Below, piece after piece: positions 26,662 to 35,082 of a DNA stretch of 64,000 bases. Both the position numbers and the translations under genes were made by a program. This DNA comes from Larkinella arboricola (GTDB lineage Bacteria > Bacteroidota > Bacteroidia > Cytophagales > Spirosomataceae): the NCBI RefSeq assembly GCF_003259745.1, contig NZ_QLMC01000005.1:620001-684000 (forward strand), in the 5' to 3' direction. The notes below the pieces were generated by a model. That model was given only the letters and a program-made list of their open reading frames with translations, had not been told where the DNA came from and did no database searches. Each line of letters starts with the position of its first letter. Position 1 is the first letter of the stretch.

Positions 26662-27438
26662 ATGCATGTCAAAGACTTATTGAGTTTGAAAAATACCGTC
26701 AGTCTGGTAACGGGCGGGGCCGGCAATTACGGCAAGTGCATCGTGGAAGGACTGGCCGAAGCCGATTCGACGGTTTTGATGGCGTCGCGGAATCTGGCCG
26801 CGGGGCAGGAGGTTGCCGCCCGGTTTCGGGATCAGGGGCTGGATGTTCACGCCCTGCAAGTCGATCAGGGCGACCCGGCTTCGGTTCGGGCGCTCAAAGA
26901 ACAAATCCGTTCGCAGTTCGGAAAGCTGGACGTTTTTATCAATAACGCGGTGTCGCGACCGATGAAAGGCTACAACGCGCCCATCGAGGATTTTGCCGAG
27001 TCGATGCGTGTCAATGCTACAGGGTCGATGGATATTCTGCGCGAAATGGCCGACCTGATCGTTGAAAACGGGGGTGGCAGCATCATCAACATCGGCTCGA
27101 TGATGGGCATGTTCGGGCCGGATTTATCCAATTACGAAGGCACCAATATGGGCACTCCGCCCCCGGATTATTTTTTCCACAACGCCGGTTTGCTGAACCT
27201 GACGAAGTACATGGCGCAGGTGCTGGCGGGAAAAAATGTGCGCGTCAACTGCATCAGTCCCGGCGGATTGTTTAATAACCAGCCGGAGCGGTTTCTGGAA
27301 AATTACACCAAAAAAGTGCCGCTGCGTCGCATGGCCAACAACGACGACATCAAGGGGCTGATCGTGCTGCTGGCTTCACCAGCGGGTGCGTACATCAACG
27401 GCGAAAACATTCTGATGGATGGCGGGCTGAATGCCTGA
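26662..27438 (+). CDS. SDR-family protein with Lys-to-Asn active-site change
   Basis: A 258-residue short-chain dehydrogenase-fold protein: TGGAGNYG loop at residues 17-24, FINNAVS near 92-98 (NNAG-type motif), Ser146 in NIGSMMG and C-terminal LMDGG. The usual Tyr-x3-Lys reads Tyr170-FFH-Asn174, so the catalytic Lys is replaced. Activity could be altered or lost. It is the last gene of the plus operon, 6 bp from the end of a convergent gene, with no obvious terminator between them. Confidence 0.85.
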   Translation: MHVKDLLSLKNTVSLVTGGAGNYGKCIVEGLAEADSTVLMASRNLAAGQEVAARFRDQGLDVHALQVDQGDPASVRALKEQIRSQFGKLDVFINNAVSRPMKGYNAPIEDFAESMRVNATGSMDILREMADLIVENGGGSIINIGSMMGMFGPDLSNYEGTNMGTPPPDYFFHNAGLLNLTKYMAQVLAGKNVRVNCISPGGLFNNQPERFLENYTKKVPLRRMANNDDIKGLIVLLASPAGAYINGENILMDGGLNA

Positions 27439-27444
27439 CCGCCG

Positions 27445-28152
27445 TCATTTGATGTAGTTCCCCTTGCGCAGCACCTCCGCCCATTTTCGGTAGCCCGCCA
27501 GCGTCAGATGCACCCCGTCCCAGGTGTATTCTTTTCTGAGTTTTCCGGCCTCGTCTACGAAATGCGGGTGGAGGTCAATCACGTCAAAGCCTTCCGCCGG
27601 GGCCATTTCCTTGAGCGCGTCGTTCAGATACCGGATGTGGTCTTCCTTGTTATAGTGGTTTTTGAGCTTCTGAAACGTGTCGTTGGTGGGCAGCAGCGTT
27701 TGAAAATAAATCCGGGTGCCGGGCGCTCCGGCCTTTAACCGGCGCACCATCCGGCGGTAATTTTGCAGAATAACCGAGTCCGGGATATTGCGGGCCAGGT
27801 CGTTTATACCGATCAGAATAAATACTTTGGCCGGTTTCCCCTGAATCACTTCGTCCAGTCGTTCGAGCACACCGAACGTAATATCACCCGGAATGCCCCG
27901 GTTTTTGTACCGGGTGTTGCCAAGCAACTCGCTCCAGTCGGCCCAGAAGGTAATGCTGTTGCCCAGAAAAACCACGTCTTTGCGGGCGTGCGGCAGCGAG
28001 CGAAAAAGCTCAACCCGGGTGTTGTAAATATCGGGCCGGACGGTGCTATCCCACTTCATTTCCTGCGCCTGCGCCAGACTGCTCCAGATTAGGAGGGTAG
28101 TGGTTAGAATGGGTAGTTTCCCGGAATATTTTCGAAGATCTGTAATCGTCAT
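27445..28152 (-). CDS. Exported SGNH/GDSL-family esterase
   Basis: A 235-residue protein with signal peptide (LPILTTTLLIWSSLAQA, cut before QEM). The SGNH blocks are all present: VFLGNSIT (nucleophile Ser), a Gly in NRGIPGD, IGINDL (Asn) and DGVHLT (catalytic Asp and His). Such proteins deacetylate glycans or lipids in the periplasm or outside the cell. It is convergent with the catabolic operon and may be independent of it. The next gene upstream (28203-30041) is 50 nt away on the same strand, so the two may form an operon. Confidence 0.9.
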   Translation of the reverse strand: MTITDLRKYSGKLPILTTTLLIWSSLAQAQEMKWDSTVRPDIYNTRVELFRSLPHARKDVVFLGNSITFWADWSELLGNTRYKNRGIPGDITFGVLERLDEVIQGKPAKVFILIGINDLARNIPDSVILQNYRRMVRRLKAGAPGTRIYFQTLLPTNDTFQKLKNHYNKEDHIRYLNDALKEMAPAEGFDVIDLHPHFVDEAGKLRKEYTWDGVHLTLAGYRKWAEVLRKGNYIK

Positions 28153-28202
28153 CTGTCGTTAGCGTTCATTCTTCATCAATAGGTTAAAGCCGCGCTGGGG
28201 CC

Positions 28203-30041
28203 TTACCCCGTTTTGGCCTGCACGGCAATTTCGATGGCTGCCACCGTAATGGTTTCCTTGCTCTGGTTTTCGACCACAATTTTGTTCCAGCCGTCGGCCA
28301 CCAGCGAAACCGGGAAACGGTAATTGTAGCCAACGTGGTCTTTGGTATGGTGGGTCAGCGAACCGCAGGGCATGAGCAGTTTTTCGGTCGATTCGCTGGT
28401 CAGGTTCGGCCAGCAGCCGTTCACCGAAACAGGCATGTAACCCGGTTTGTCCCCCGCTTTCAACACCACCTGAACCATCAATTCCAGATTCTGATCGGCG
28501 GGTTCGGCGCACATCGCCAGCTGGAACGGTCGTTGCGCAAAGGGGCCGATGCTGGCGGGCAACTGGGCCGGTAGCTCAAACGGGGTTGGATTAAAGAAGG
28601 CTCCGGCGGTGCCAAAACAGTAGTGTTTGGGCTTCCCGCGCAAAAAGCTCAGTTTGTCAATGTCGCGCAAAGCCGTGTAGTCGGCCCGGATGCCCGGCAG
28701 ACGGCCCTGATCCGTACAGAAAAAATTAAACCATTCGATGCCCTGCGCGCCCATCGCCAGTTTTCCGGCTGCGTTGGCCCGCTCAATTTCCGGGCTGGCC
28801 CCAATGTATCGCATCCGCTCCCGAACGCTTCCCGACTCGTTTTGGGTGGGCAGACTATTCGCTCCATCGTCCACCGATCCGTAAATGGTCACGCGGTCGC
28901 CCAGCCGTTTGTGAAATTCGTCGTGGGGCATGTCCCAGGTGGTTGCCCAGAAACCCGCCGGAATAACAAAATCGAGGGTCCCTTCCTGGCACAGCGTCAC
29001 GACATCCACGCCAATGGCTTTCAACTGATCCAGTGCACCCGGGATGCGCATCCCCAGCGGATACGGCTTTCCGGTTTTCTTCGCCCGGCGCTGCGTCAGG
29101 GCGCGAATCTGGCGAAACCAGTCGTTCATCACCGCAAGGGTCTGGGCCGATGCGCCGGGTTCGCAGCAGAGCGGTTGCCGCCACCAGTCCAGTTCCAGTC
29201 CCTCAAAGTCGTAATTGTCCACCACATCGCGAATCTGCTCGAACATCATGGCGCGAACCTCCGGCTTTTCGTAATTAAAGCCCTGCCGGTCGTGCGTGTT
29301 CTGCAAACCGTAGTAGGCCTGTTGCAGCCGCATTTCTTTCTGCTTATAAAGCGGATGATTGAAAAAGCTTCCTTCGGGGTTGCGGCTCCCGTGCATGTCG
29401 TTCATCCGAATGCTGACCCAGGGCGAGATTTTCCGGCGCCGACATGCTTTAGAGGTTTCCGCCAGCCAGTCCACGCCCGCATCGATTAGATCCTGATAAC
29501 GGTTCATGAACACTGTGAAGTTGTCGAGAAACTCCTCCACGGCCTCGGGTTCCGTAATGCCCTGGCAGATGGCGTGGCCCCGGAAAAAATCGCGGTTGCC
29601 CCGCTGGTAGCCGTCGAGGACGCTTGGAAATTTCTTGCTGGGATACCAGGCTCGGTTCGCGTTGGCGTTGATGACGAAGGTGTCAATTCCGTTGTCGGCC
29701 AGCAAATCCACATAGCGGTGAATGGCCTTTGCCTGAAAAGGACCGCCTACCACCGTGGGTTTGGGGTTCATCTTACCGGTGCGGGGGTTCACGACGGTCC
29801 TGAGCGAAAAATCTTCGGGTTGCCACAGTTCCGGATTGTAAAAATAGACGCAGGTATCGCCGTTGAAAAGGTTACGGTGTTTGTCCAGACTGGTTTTCCT
29901 GGGCGGAAGGGTTTGTGCGCCCGCCGTTGCCTTGTCCGAACTAGTACTGAACGGATTGGGCAGGGCGGATACGGTGGCCGCACTGAGTAAGCCGTTGCGG
30001 ACAAAACTTCGTCGGTTTCTTTTAGGCTGGGTAGACATCAA
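28203..30041 (-). CDS. Tat-exported glycoside-hydrolase-like TIM-barrel protein
   Basis: A 612-residue protein with a twin-arginine signal (RNRRSFVRNGLLSAATVSA). A likely TIM barrel (about residues 90-400) contains GLELDWWRQ, SPWVSIRMNDMHGS and FVIPAGFWAT, patterns of bacterial glycosyl-hydrolase-like family 10 or uncharacterised GH proteins. The C-terminal ~130 residues look like a beta-sandwich. Tat export suggests folding in the cytoplasm, perhaps with a cofactor or metal. I cannot name the family with certainty; a carbohydrate-active role is inferred from barrel motifs and the adjacent SGNH esterase. Confidence 0.7.
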   Translation of the reverse strand: MMSTQPKRNRRSFVRNGLLSAATVSALPNPFSTSSDKATAGAQTLPPRKTSLDKHRNLFNGDTCVYFYNPELWQPEDFSLRTVVNPRTGKMNPKPTVVGGPFQAKAIHRYVDLLADNGIDTFVINANANRAWYPSKKFPSVLDGYQRGNRDFFRGHAICQGITEPEAVEEFLDNFTVFMNRYQDLIDAGVDWLAETSKACRRRKISPWVSIRMNDMHGSRNPEGSFFNHPLYKQKEMRLQQAYYGLQNTHDRQGFNYEKPEVRAMMFEQIRDVVDNYDFEGLELDWWRQPLCCEPGASAQTLAVMNDWFRQIRALTQRRAKKTGKPYPLGMRIPGALDQLKAIGVDVVTLCQEGTLDFVIPAGFWATTWDMPHDEFHKRLGDRVTIYGSVDDGANSLPTQNESGSVRERMRYIGASPEIERANAAGKLAMGAQGIEWFNFFCTDQGRLPGIRADYTALRDIDKLSFLRGKPKHYCFGTAGAFFNPTPFELPAQLPASIGPFAQRPFQLAMCAEPADQNLELMVQVVLKAGDKPGYMPVSVNGCWPNLTSESTEKLLMPCGSLTHHTKDHVGYNYRFPVSLVADGWNKIVVENQSKETITVAAIEIAVQAKTG

Positions 30042-30427
30042 TGGTAGGTGGCTTCAACTGGTGGAGCAGCTGGCAGACCCGGAAAATCAGGTTTGGGAAT
30101 GATTGCTGGACAAAAATATCGTTTTCAGGACGGCCAGTCTTTTACAATATTATCCATTTGTAATACGATCTTTCAGATTGTTCCCTGATTGAAAACAACT
30201 CGATTTGTCCGGTCCTTTAAATGGGAGGGGAAGGGGGACAAAACGACCGGCGGTACGGCAATCAAAATAGGTCCGGTAAACCGTATACACCGATGCGACC
30301 GTCCGTTTGGCTAAAACCGGGACGAGCTGCGTAAGGCTAAAGATTTATGAGTTGGGTAAAGGAAATAATAAATAGAAGATAACGAATAAGTTTGGCTTCG
30401 TACGCCCTAACGGAGTGGGCTTTTGAA
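30042..30427. other. Divergent intergenic region with candidate promoters
   Basis: About 386 bp between divergent genes. On the minus strand TATTTTTG (30118-30111) is a good -7 box for the Tat-exported protein, with a weak TTG 26 nt upstream. On the plus strand TAAGTTTG occurs at 30387-30394 and a second box TATATTTG just inside the next gene at 30437-30444. No RNA gene, repeat or coding remnant was recognised. Confidence 0.4.
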
Positions 30428-30880
30428 ATGGCGGTTTATATTTGTAAGTCATACCGCTACCGTCTGAGGTTGATACGAGAAAAACAGACATACAATGCCT
30501 TTATTCGACGGCTGGTTTGCCTGCTGATGAGCCTTCATGTGCTCAACCTCAGTATTGATAGCCCCGATCAGTACGGCTCAACGCTCCAACGGCTTAATCG
30601 GGTGGAAGACCTGTCTGTCAACGACATCGAAAGCTATACGGAGTTTTTTCTGGAAGTTTGTTTTGGGATCGACAATGCTATTCCTGAGCACGATGAACCC
30701 GACGACGACTCGGATCTGCTGAAGCTCAAACAGGATTATTTCTTCTTTTCCAACGCTTTTATGTTTTCTCCCGCGTTACCATTGGTGCATCGGGAGCTCG
30801 CCAGATTTTCGCATGGCCAAACCGCCCGTGCCCCGATGCACGTGCTGGATATTCCTTCTCCACCCCCTCAATTCGTTTGA
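30428..30880 (+). CDS. Hypothetical membrane-anchored small protein
   Basis: A protein of up to about 150 residues with one hydrophobic segment (LVCLLMSLHVLNLSI) followed by an acidic stretch (PEHDEPDDDSD) and a C-terminal tail rich in Pro. I do not recognise a family with a known function. The start is uncertain: ATG at 30428 and TTG at 30470 are both possible, and a TATATTTG -7 box at 30437-30444 would, if used, force the start to 30470 or later. It precedes the RND pump by 217 bp on the same strand and might be cotranscribed with it. Confidence 0.55.
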   Translation: MAVYICKSYRYRLRLIREKQTYNAFIRRLVCLLMSLHVLNLSIDSPDQYGSTLQRLNRVEDLSVNDIESYTEFFLEVCFGIDNAIPEHDEPDDDSDLLKLKQDYFFFSNAFMFSPALPLVHRELARFSHGQTARAPMHVLDIPSPPPQFV

Positions 30881-31097
30881 AAATAGCGTAGGCAACGAGG
30901 CTACCGGTCAACCAAACGAAATCCGCGTTTGATTAGCCCGGTATGTTCGACTGTGCTCCAATCGTCGGGTTTTTCTGATATGCCCGAACGATCGACATTC
31001 CTTTTTGCCATTCATCCAAATGGCTCTGCTGGATTTATACGAAAGCGGAGCCCGCTGGTCTTCAATTGATTCATAGGCTTATTCAAACGAATTTTCA

Positions 31098-34000
31098 ATG
31101 TTTACAATATTCATTCGGCGCCCGCTGCTGGCGTCGGTTATTTCTGTATTGATTACGCTACTGGGGCTACTGGCGCTGAACGGCCTGCCCGTTACGCAGT
31201 TTCCTGATATTGTTCCTCCTTCCGTTACGGTTACGGCAACGTATACCGGCGCCAACGCCGAAGTGTGTACCAAAGCCGTGGCTACACCCCTGGAACGGGC
31301 CATCAACGGGGTGCCGGGCATGACGTACATGAACACGGTATCGAGCAACGACGGAACCACCCTGATTCAGGTTTTCTTCAACGTGGGCACCGACCCGGAT
31401 ATGGCCGCCATGAACGTGCAGAACCGCGTTACCTCGGTGCTGGACGAACTGCCCGCCGAAGTGATCAAGGCCGGGGTAATTACCGAAAAGGAGGTAAATA
31501 GTATGTTGCTGTACCTCAACCTCTATAGTACGGACCCCGATATGGACGAGAAGTTTATCTACAACTTCGCCGATATCAACATCCTGGCCGAACTCAAGCG
31601 GATTGAGGGGGTGGGCTTTGCCGACATCATGGGCGCCCGCGAGTATTCGATGCGGGTGTGGCTCAAACCCGACCGCATGACCGCGTACAACATCTCGGCC
31701 GAGGAAATTGTCGAAGCCATCCAGAAGCAGAACGTCGAAGCGGCACCTGGAAAAGCGGGCGAAAGTGCCGACCGCAAACCGCAGGTGCTCCAGTATGTAA
31801 TGCGGTATACCGGTAAGTTTAACGAACCGCAGCAGTACGAAAACCTGGTGTTACGGGCCGATCCGGACGGCTCAATGCTGCGCCTGAAGGATGTGGCCGA
31901 AATTGAATTTGGTTCGGCTGACTACAGTGTTACGTCAAAGACCGACGGGCGTCCTGGTGCTTCGATCATGCTGAAACAGCGTCCCGGTTCCAACGCCCGC
32001 GAGATCATCAACAATGTCAAAAAACGCATGGCTGAGATTAAGGAACGGTCGTTTCCGGCGGGAATGGACTACAACTTCGCTTACGATGTATCCCGGTTTC
32101 TGGATGCGTCCATTCACGAGGTGGTGCGGACGTTGCTGGAAGCCTTTGTGCTGGTGTTTCTGGTTGTTTTTCTGTTTTTGCAGGACTGGCGGTCTACGCT
32201 GATCTGCGCACTGGTGGTGCCGGTGGCCCTGATCGGAACGTTTGCCTTCATGAGTCTGATCGGTTTTTCGATTAACCTGCTGACCCTGTTCGCGCTGGTG
32301 CTGGCCATCGGTATTGTGGTCGATGATGGAATTGTGGTGGTGGAAGCCGTCCACGCCAAAATGACCGAAGAGCATCTGCCGCCCGTCGAAGCCACGACGG
32401 TTGCCATGAAAGAGATCAGCAGCGCCCTGATTGCCATTACGCTGGTGATGTCGGCGGTGTTTGTGCCCGTGGCGTTTCTGTCGGGGCCGGTCGGGATTTT
32501 TTACCGGCAGTTTTCGCTGACGCTGGCCGTTGCCATTCTGATCTCCGGCGTAAACGCCCTGACGCTGACCCCGGCCTTGTGTGCGATGCTATTGCAACCG
32601 GCCCACGCTCATGCTTCGTCGGGACCATTGGGCCGATTTTTTGCCGCTTTCAACCGCGGATTCGACGCAATGACGGGGCGTTATCAGCGGTTATTGCGAA
32701 AAGTAGCCCGCCGGGGGGCCGTAACCATTGTTCTCCTGCTGGTATTTGGGTTGGGCACTTGGGGCATTAGTTCGGTGTTGCCCAGCGGCTTTATTCCCAC
32801 CGAAGACCAGGGAATGATCTACGCAAACGTAACGACGCCACCGGGTGCCACAGTGCAGCGAACGGAAGATGTATTGGATAAGATTCAGAAGATTGCTGCC
32901 GGAATTGAGAGTGTCGAGAACGTTTCCACGCTGTCGGGCTTCAGCCTGATGACGGATGGAGCTGGTGCTTCCTACGGCATGGGTATGATCAACCTCAGAG
33001 ACTGGAAAGACCGCAAGCAGTCTGTCGATGATGTGATTGCCCAACTGGAAGCTAAAACGCGGCACATTCAGGACGCCAGCATTCAGTTTTTTTCACCCCC
33101 GACGGTGCCGGGCTTCGGAAATTCAAGCGGGTTTGAACTCCGAATGCTGGACCGAACCGGTACGGGCGATTTGCAGAAGACTAAAAAAGTGGCCGATGAT
33201 TTTATTGCTGCCCTGAAAAAACGGCCCGAAATCAGCGATGCTTTCACCAGTTTTAACCCGGATTATCCGCAATACATGCTGCATGTTGATCAGGACAAGG
33301 CTGCCCAGAAAGGCGTTTCCATCGAAAATGCGATGAACACGCTACAAACACTGATGGGCAGTTTGTACGCTACCAACTTTATCCGCTTCGGGCAGATGTA
33401 CCGTGTTTTTGTGCAGGCTGCGCCGGAATACCGGGCTAAACCGGAGGACGTGCTTTCGCTGTACGTGAAAAATGAGGAGGGCGAAATGGTGCCTTACTCC
33501 AACTTCGTCAGTCTGGAACGGGTGTACGGACCCGAGCAGTTGATGCGGTACAATATGTATACGTCGGCACTCGTTAACGGCGATGCCGCCAAGGGCTTTA
33601 GTAGCGGGGATGCCTTGCGGGCGGTCGACGAAGTGGCCCGGCAGACCTTGCCCAACGGCTTTTCGTACGAGTGGTCGGGTATGTCGCGGGAGGAAGTCCT
33701 GTCGGGCGATCAGGCGGTCTATATTTTTATGGTCTGTCTGGTGTTTGTGTATCTGCTGCTGGCTGCCCAGTATGAAAGTCTGTTTTTGCCGCTGCCGGTA
33801 CTCCTGTCGCTGCCCGCCGGAATTTTCGGTTCGTTTCTGGCGCTGCAACTGGCGGGGCTGCAAAACAATATCTACGCCCAGGTGGCGCTGGTTATGCTGA
33901 TTGGTTTGTTGGGGAAGAATGCCATCCTGATCGTCGAGTTTGCCAACCAGCGGCAACAGGAGGGCATTTCTATCGTGAAGGCCGCCATCGAAGGGGCCGT

Positions 34001-34286
34001 AGCCCGTCTACGACCCATCCTGATGACCTCGCTGGCTTTTGTAGCCGGTTTGATTCCGCTTTGCATTGCTTCCGGCGCCGGGGCGTTAGGAAACCGCTCG
34101 ATCGGGACGGCTGCCGCCGGTGGGATGCTGGTGGGTACCATCTTTGGGTTGGTGCTGGTACCCGGTCTCTATGTGCTCTTTGCTACGCTGGCCCAGAAAT
34201 TTCAGGGCAGAAAGATTAAGGTTAACGACGATCTGATTCTGAGTGCATTGGCCAAACGAAGCCGGTCCAGCGAAGCGAATAATTAA
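31098..34286 (+). CDS. RND efflux pump, AcrB/HAE1-type inner-membrane permease
   Basis: A 1062-residue proton-driven exporter. It has the expected 12-helix plan with two large periplasmic loops. The proton-relay residues are visible: the Asp-Asp pair in VVDDGIVVVEA (about residues 407-408) and the Lys in LLGKNAILIVEF (about 938). The N-terminus MFTIFIRRPLLASVI is standard, so the start is secure. No membrane-fusion protein or TolC-like gene lies within several kilobases on either side, which is unusual. A strong terminator follows. Confidence 0.95.
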   Translation: MFTIFIRRPLLASVISVLITLLGLLALNGLPVTQFPDIVPPSVTVTATYTGANAEVCTKAVATPLERAINGVPGMTYMNTVSSNDGTTLIQVFFNVGTDPDMAAMNVQNRVTSVLDELPAEVIKAGVITEKEVNSMLLYLNLYSTDPDMDEKFIYNFADINILAELKRIEGVGFADIMGAREYSMRVWLKPDRMTAYNISAEEIVEAIQKQNVEAAPGKAGESADRKPQVLQYVMRYTGKFNEPQQYENLVLRADPDGSMLRLKDVAEIEFGSADYSVTSKTDGRPGASIMLKQRPGSNAREIINNVKKRMAEIKERSFPAGMDYNFAYDVSRFLDASIHEVVRTLLEAFVLVFLVVFLFLQDWRSTLICALVVPVALIGTFAFMSLIGFSINLLTLFALVLAIGIVVDDGIVVVEAVHAKMTEEHLPPVEATTVAMKEISSALIAITLVMSAVFVPVAFLSGPVGIFYRQFSLTLAVAILISGVNALTLTPALCAMLLQPAHAHASSGPLGRFFAAFNRGFDAMTGRYQRLLRKVARRGAVTIVLLLVFGLGTWGISSVLPSGFIPTEDQGMIYANVTTPPGATVQRTEDVLDKIQKIAAGIESVENVSTLSGFSLMTDGAGASYGMGMINLRDWKDRKQSVDDVIAQLEAKTRHIQDASIQFFSPPTVPGFGNSSGFELRMLDRTGTGDLQKTKKVADDFIAALKKRPEISDAFTSFNPDYPQYMLHVDQDKAAQKGVSIENAMNTLQTLMGSLYATNFIRFGQMYRVFVQAAPEYRAKPEDVLSLYVKNEEGEMVPYSNFVSLERVYGPEQLMRYNMYTSALVNGDAAKGFSSGDALRAVDEVARQTLPNGFSYEWSGMSREEVLSGDQAVYIFMVCLVFVYLLLAAQYESLFLPLPVLLSLPAGIFGSFLALQLAGLQNNIYAQVALVMLIGLLGKNAILIVEFANQRQQEGISIVKAAIEGAVARLRPILMTSLAFVAGLIPLCIASGAGALGNRSIGTAAAGGMLVGTIFGLVLVPGLYVLFATLAQKFQGRKIKVNDDLILSALAKRSRSSEANN

Positions 34287-34302
34287 CCGATTTCTTCGGA
34301 TT

Positions 34303-34349
34303 GAGAAATGATAAAGCCCGGTTTTGCAAGCCGGGCTTTATCATTTCTC
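34303..34349 (+). terminator. Hairpin terminator after RND pump gene
   Basis: A perfect 19-bp stem (arms 34303-34321 and 34331-34349) with a 9-nt loop (ttttgcaag) begins 16 nt after the pump stop codon. There is no long U tract. Confidence 0.8.
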
Positions 34350-34450
34350 AAAAGTAACAGGAGTTGACCCATTTGTGACAGGGTTTGGGCGGTGTTGTGC
34401 CGACCTTTGATTCAACAAAACAGCACAACAACATCAAAACAACATACGCC

Positions 34451-34852
34451 ATGAAAGCCTTATTCAACACCCTGCTCGTCGCCCTGACCGTTGCCTTCAC
34501 CAGTTTTACTGCCGCCCAGGCCGAAAACCACAAACCCATCGGTCAGCCTAAAAAAGTGGCCGCTTTCCAGAGCGGTATGTATACCACCCAGGAAGGTAAG
34601 TTACAGGTCGCCGTTAATAAAGAAACCGGGAGCGCCGTGATGGTCCGACTGGTTAACCAGGCCGGCAAAGAAGTCTTCGCTCAATCAATCGGCAAACGTC
34701 AGCAGGCCGTCCGTCTGCGGTTGGATGTGAGCAATCTGCCGGATGGAATTTATCAAGTGGAGATCACCAACGGCGTGGAGACAACCACCCAGGAACTGAA
34801 GCTGGATACCCGGAAACCAACCGCCGTTCAACGACTCGTTGCCGTGAACTAG
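34451..34852 (+). CDS. Small secreted beta-rich protein of unknown function
   Basis: A 133-residue protein with a clean signal peptide (ALFNTLLVALTVAFTSFTAAQA, start at ATG 34451). The mature part resembles the immunoglobulin-like fold of Bacteroidota sorting or DUF3244-like domains (VMVRLVNQAGKEVFAQSI, then LDVSNLPDGIYQVEITNG). It lacks a typical type IX C-terminal lysine signal, so it may be a free-standing periplasmic or surface protein. It is flanked by two strong terminators and is therefore a single-gene unit. Confidence 0.75.
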   Translation: MKALFNTLLVALTVAFTSFTAAQAENHKPIGQPKKVAAFQSGMYTTQEGKLQVAVNKETGSAVMVRLVNQAGKEVFAQSIGKRQQAVRLRLDVSNLPDGIYQVEITNGVETTTQELKLDTRKPTAVQRLVAVN

Positions 34853-34883
34853 GGGCCGAAAAAGACTATTTCCATACCGTAAA

Positions 34884-34913
34884 GAAAGACCGGTCCGTCC
34901 CGACCGGTCTTTC
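34884..34913 (+). terminator. Hairpin terminator
   Basis: An 11-bp stem (gaaagaccggt and complement) with an 8-nt loop, followed by tcgttta, 31 nt after the stop of the small secreted protein. Confidence 0.85.
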
Positions 34914-35082
34914 TCGTTTAGATTTAAATGGGTTCGGCGGTTGAGATCAGCAAACCTTTTGTATTTTGCTCCTTCGTTGCCGCCCGCTAACCCGCTGCTT
35001 CGGCAGGATGGGAGACGGTTCTGAAGGCTTCGTTTACCAACGCTGACCTGCCGCAACGACCGACCCTTACGCTGATTGATCA

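Noticed and set aside
34353-34364. A third AraC-type half-site (aaaagtaacag) before the small secreted protein
   Set aside because: There is no partner half-site 21 bp away and no TAnTTTTG box 28 nt downstream.
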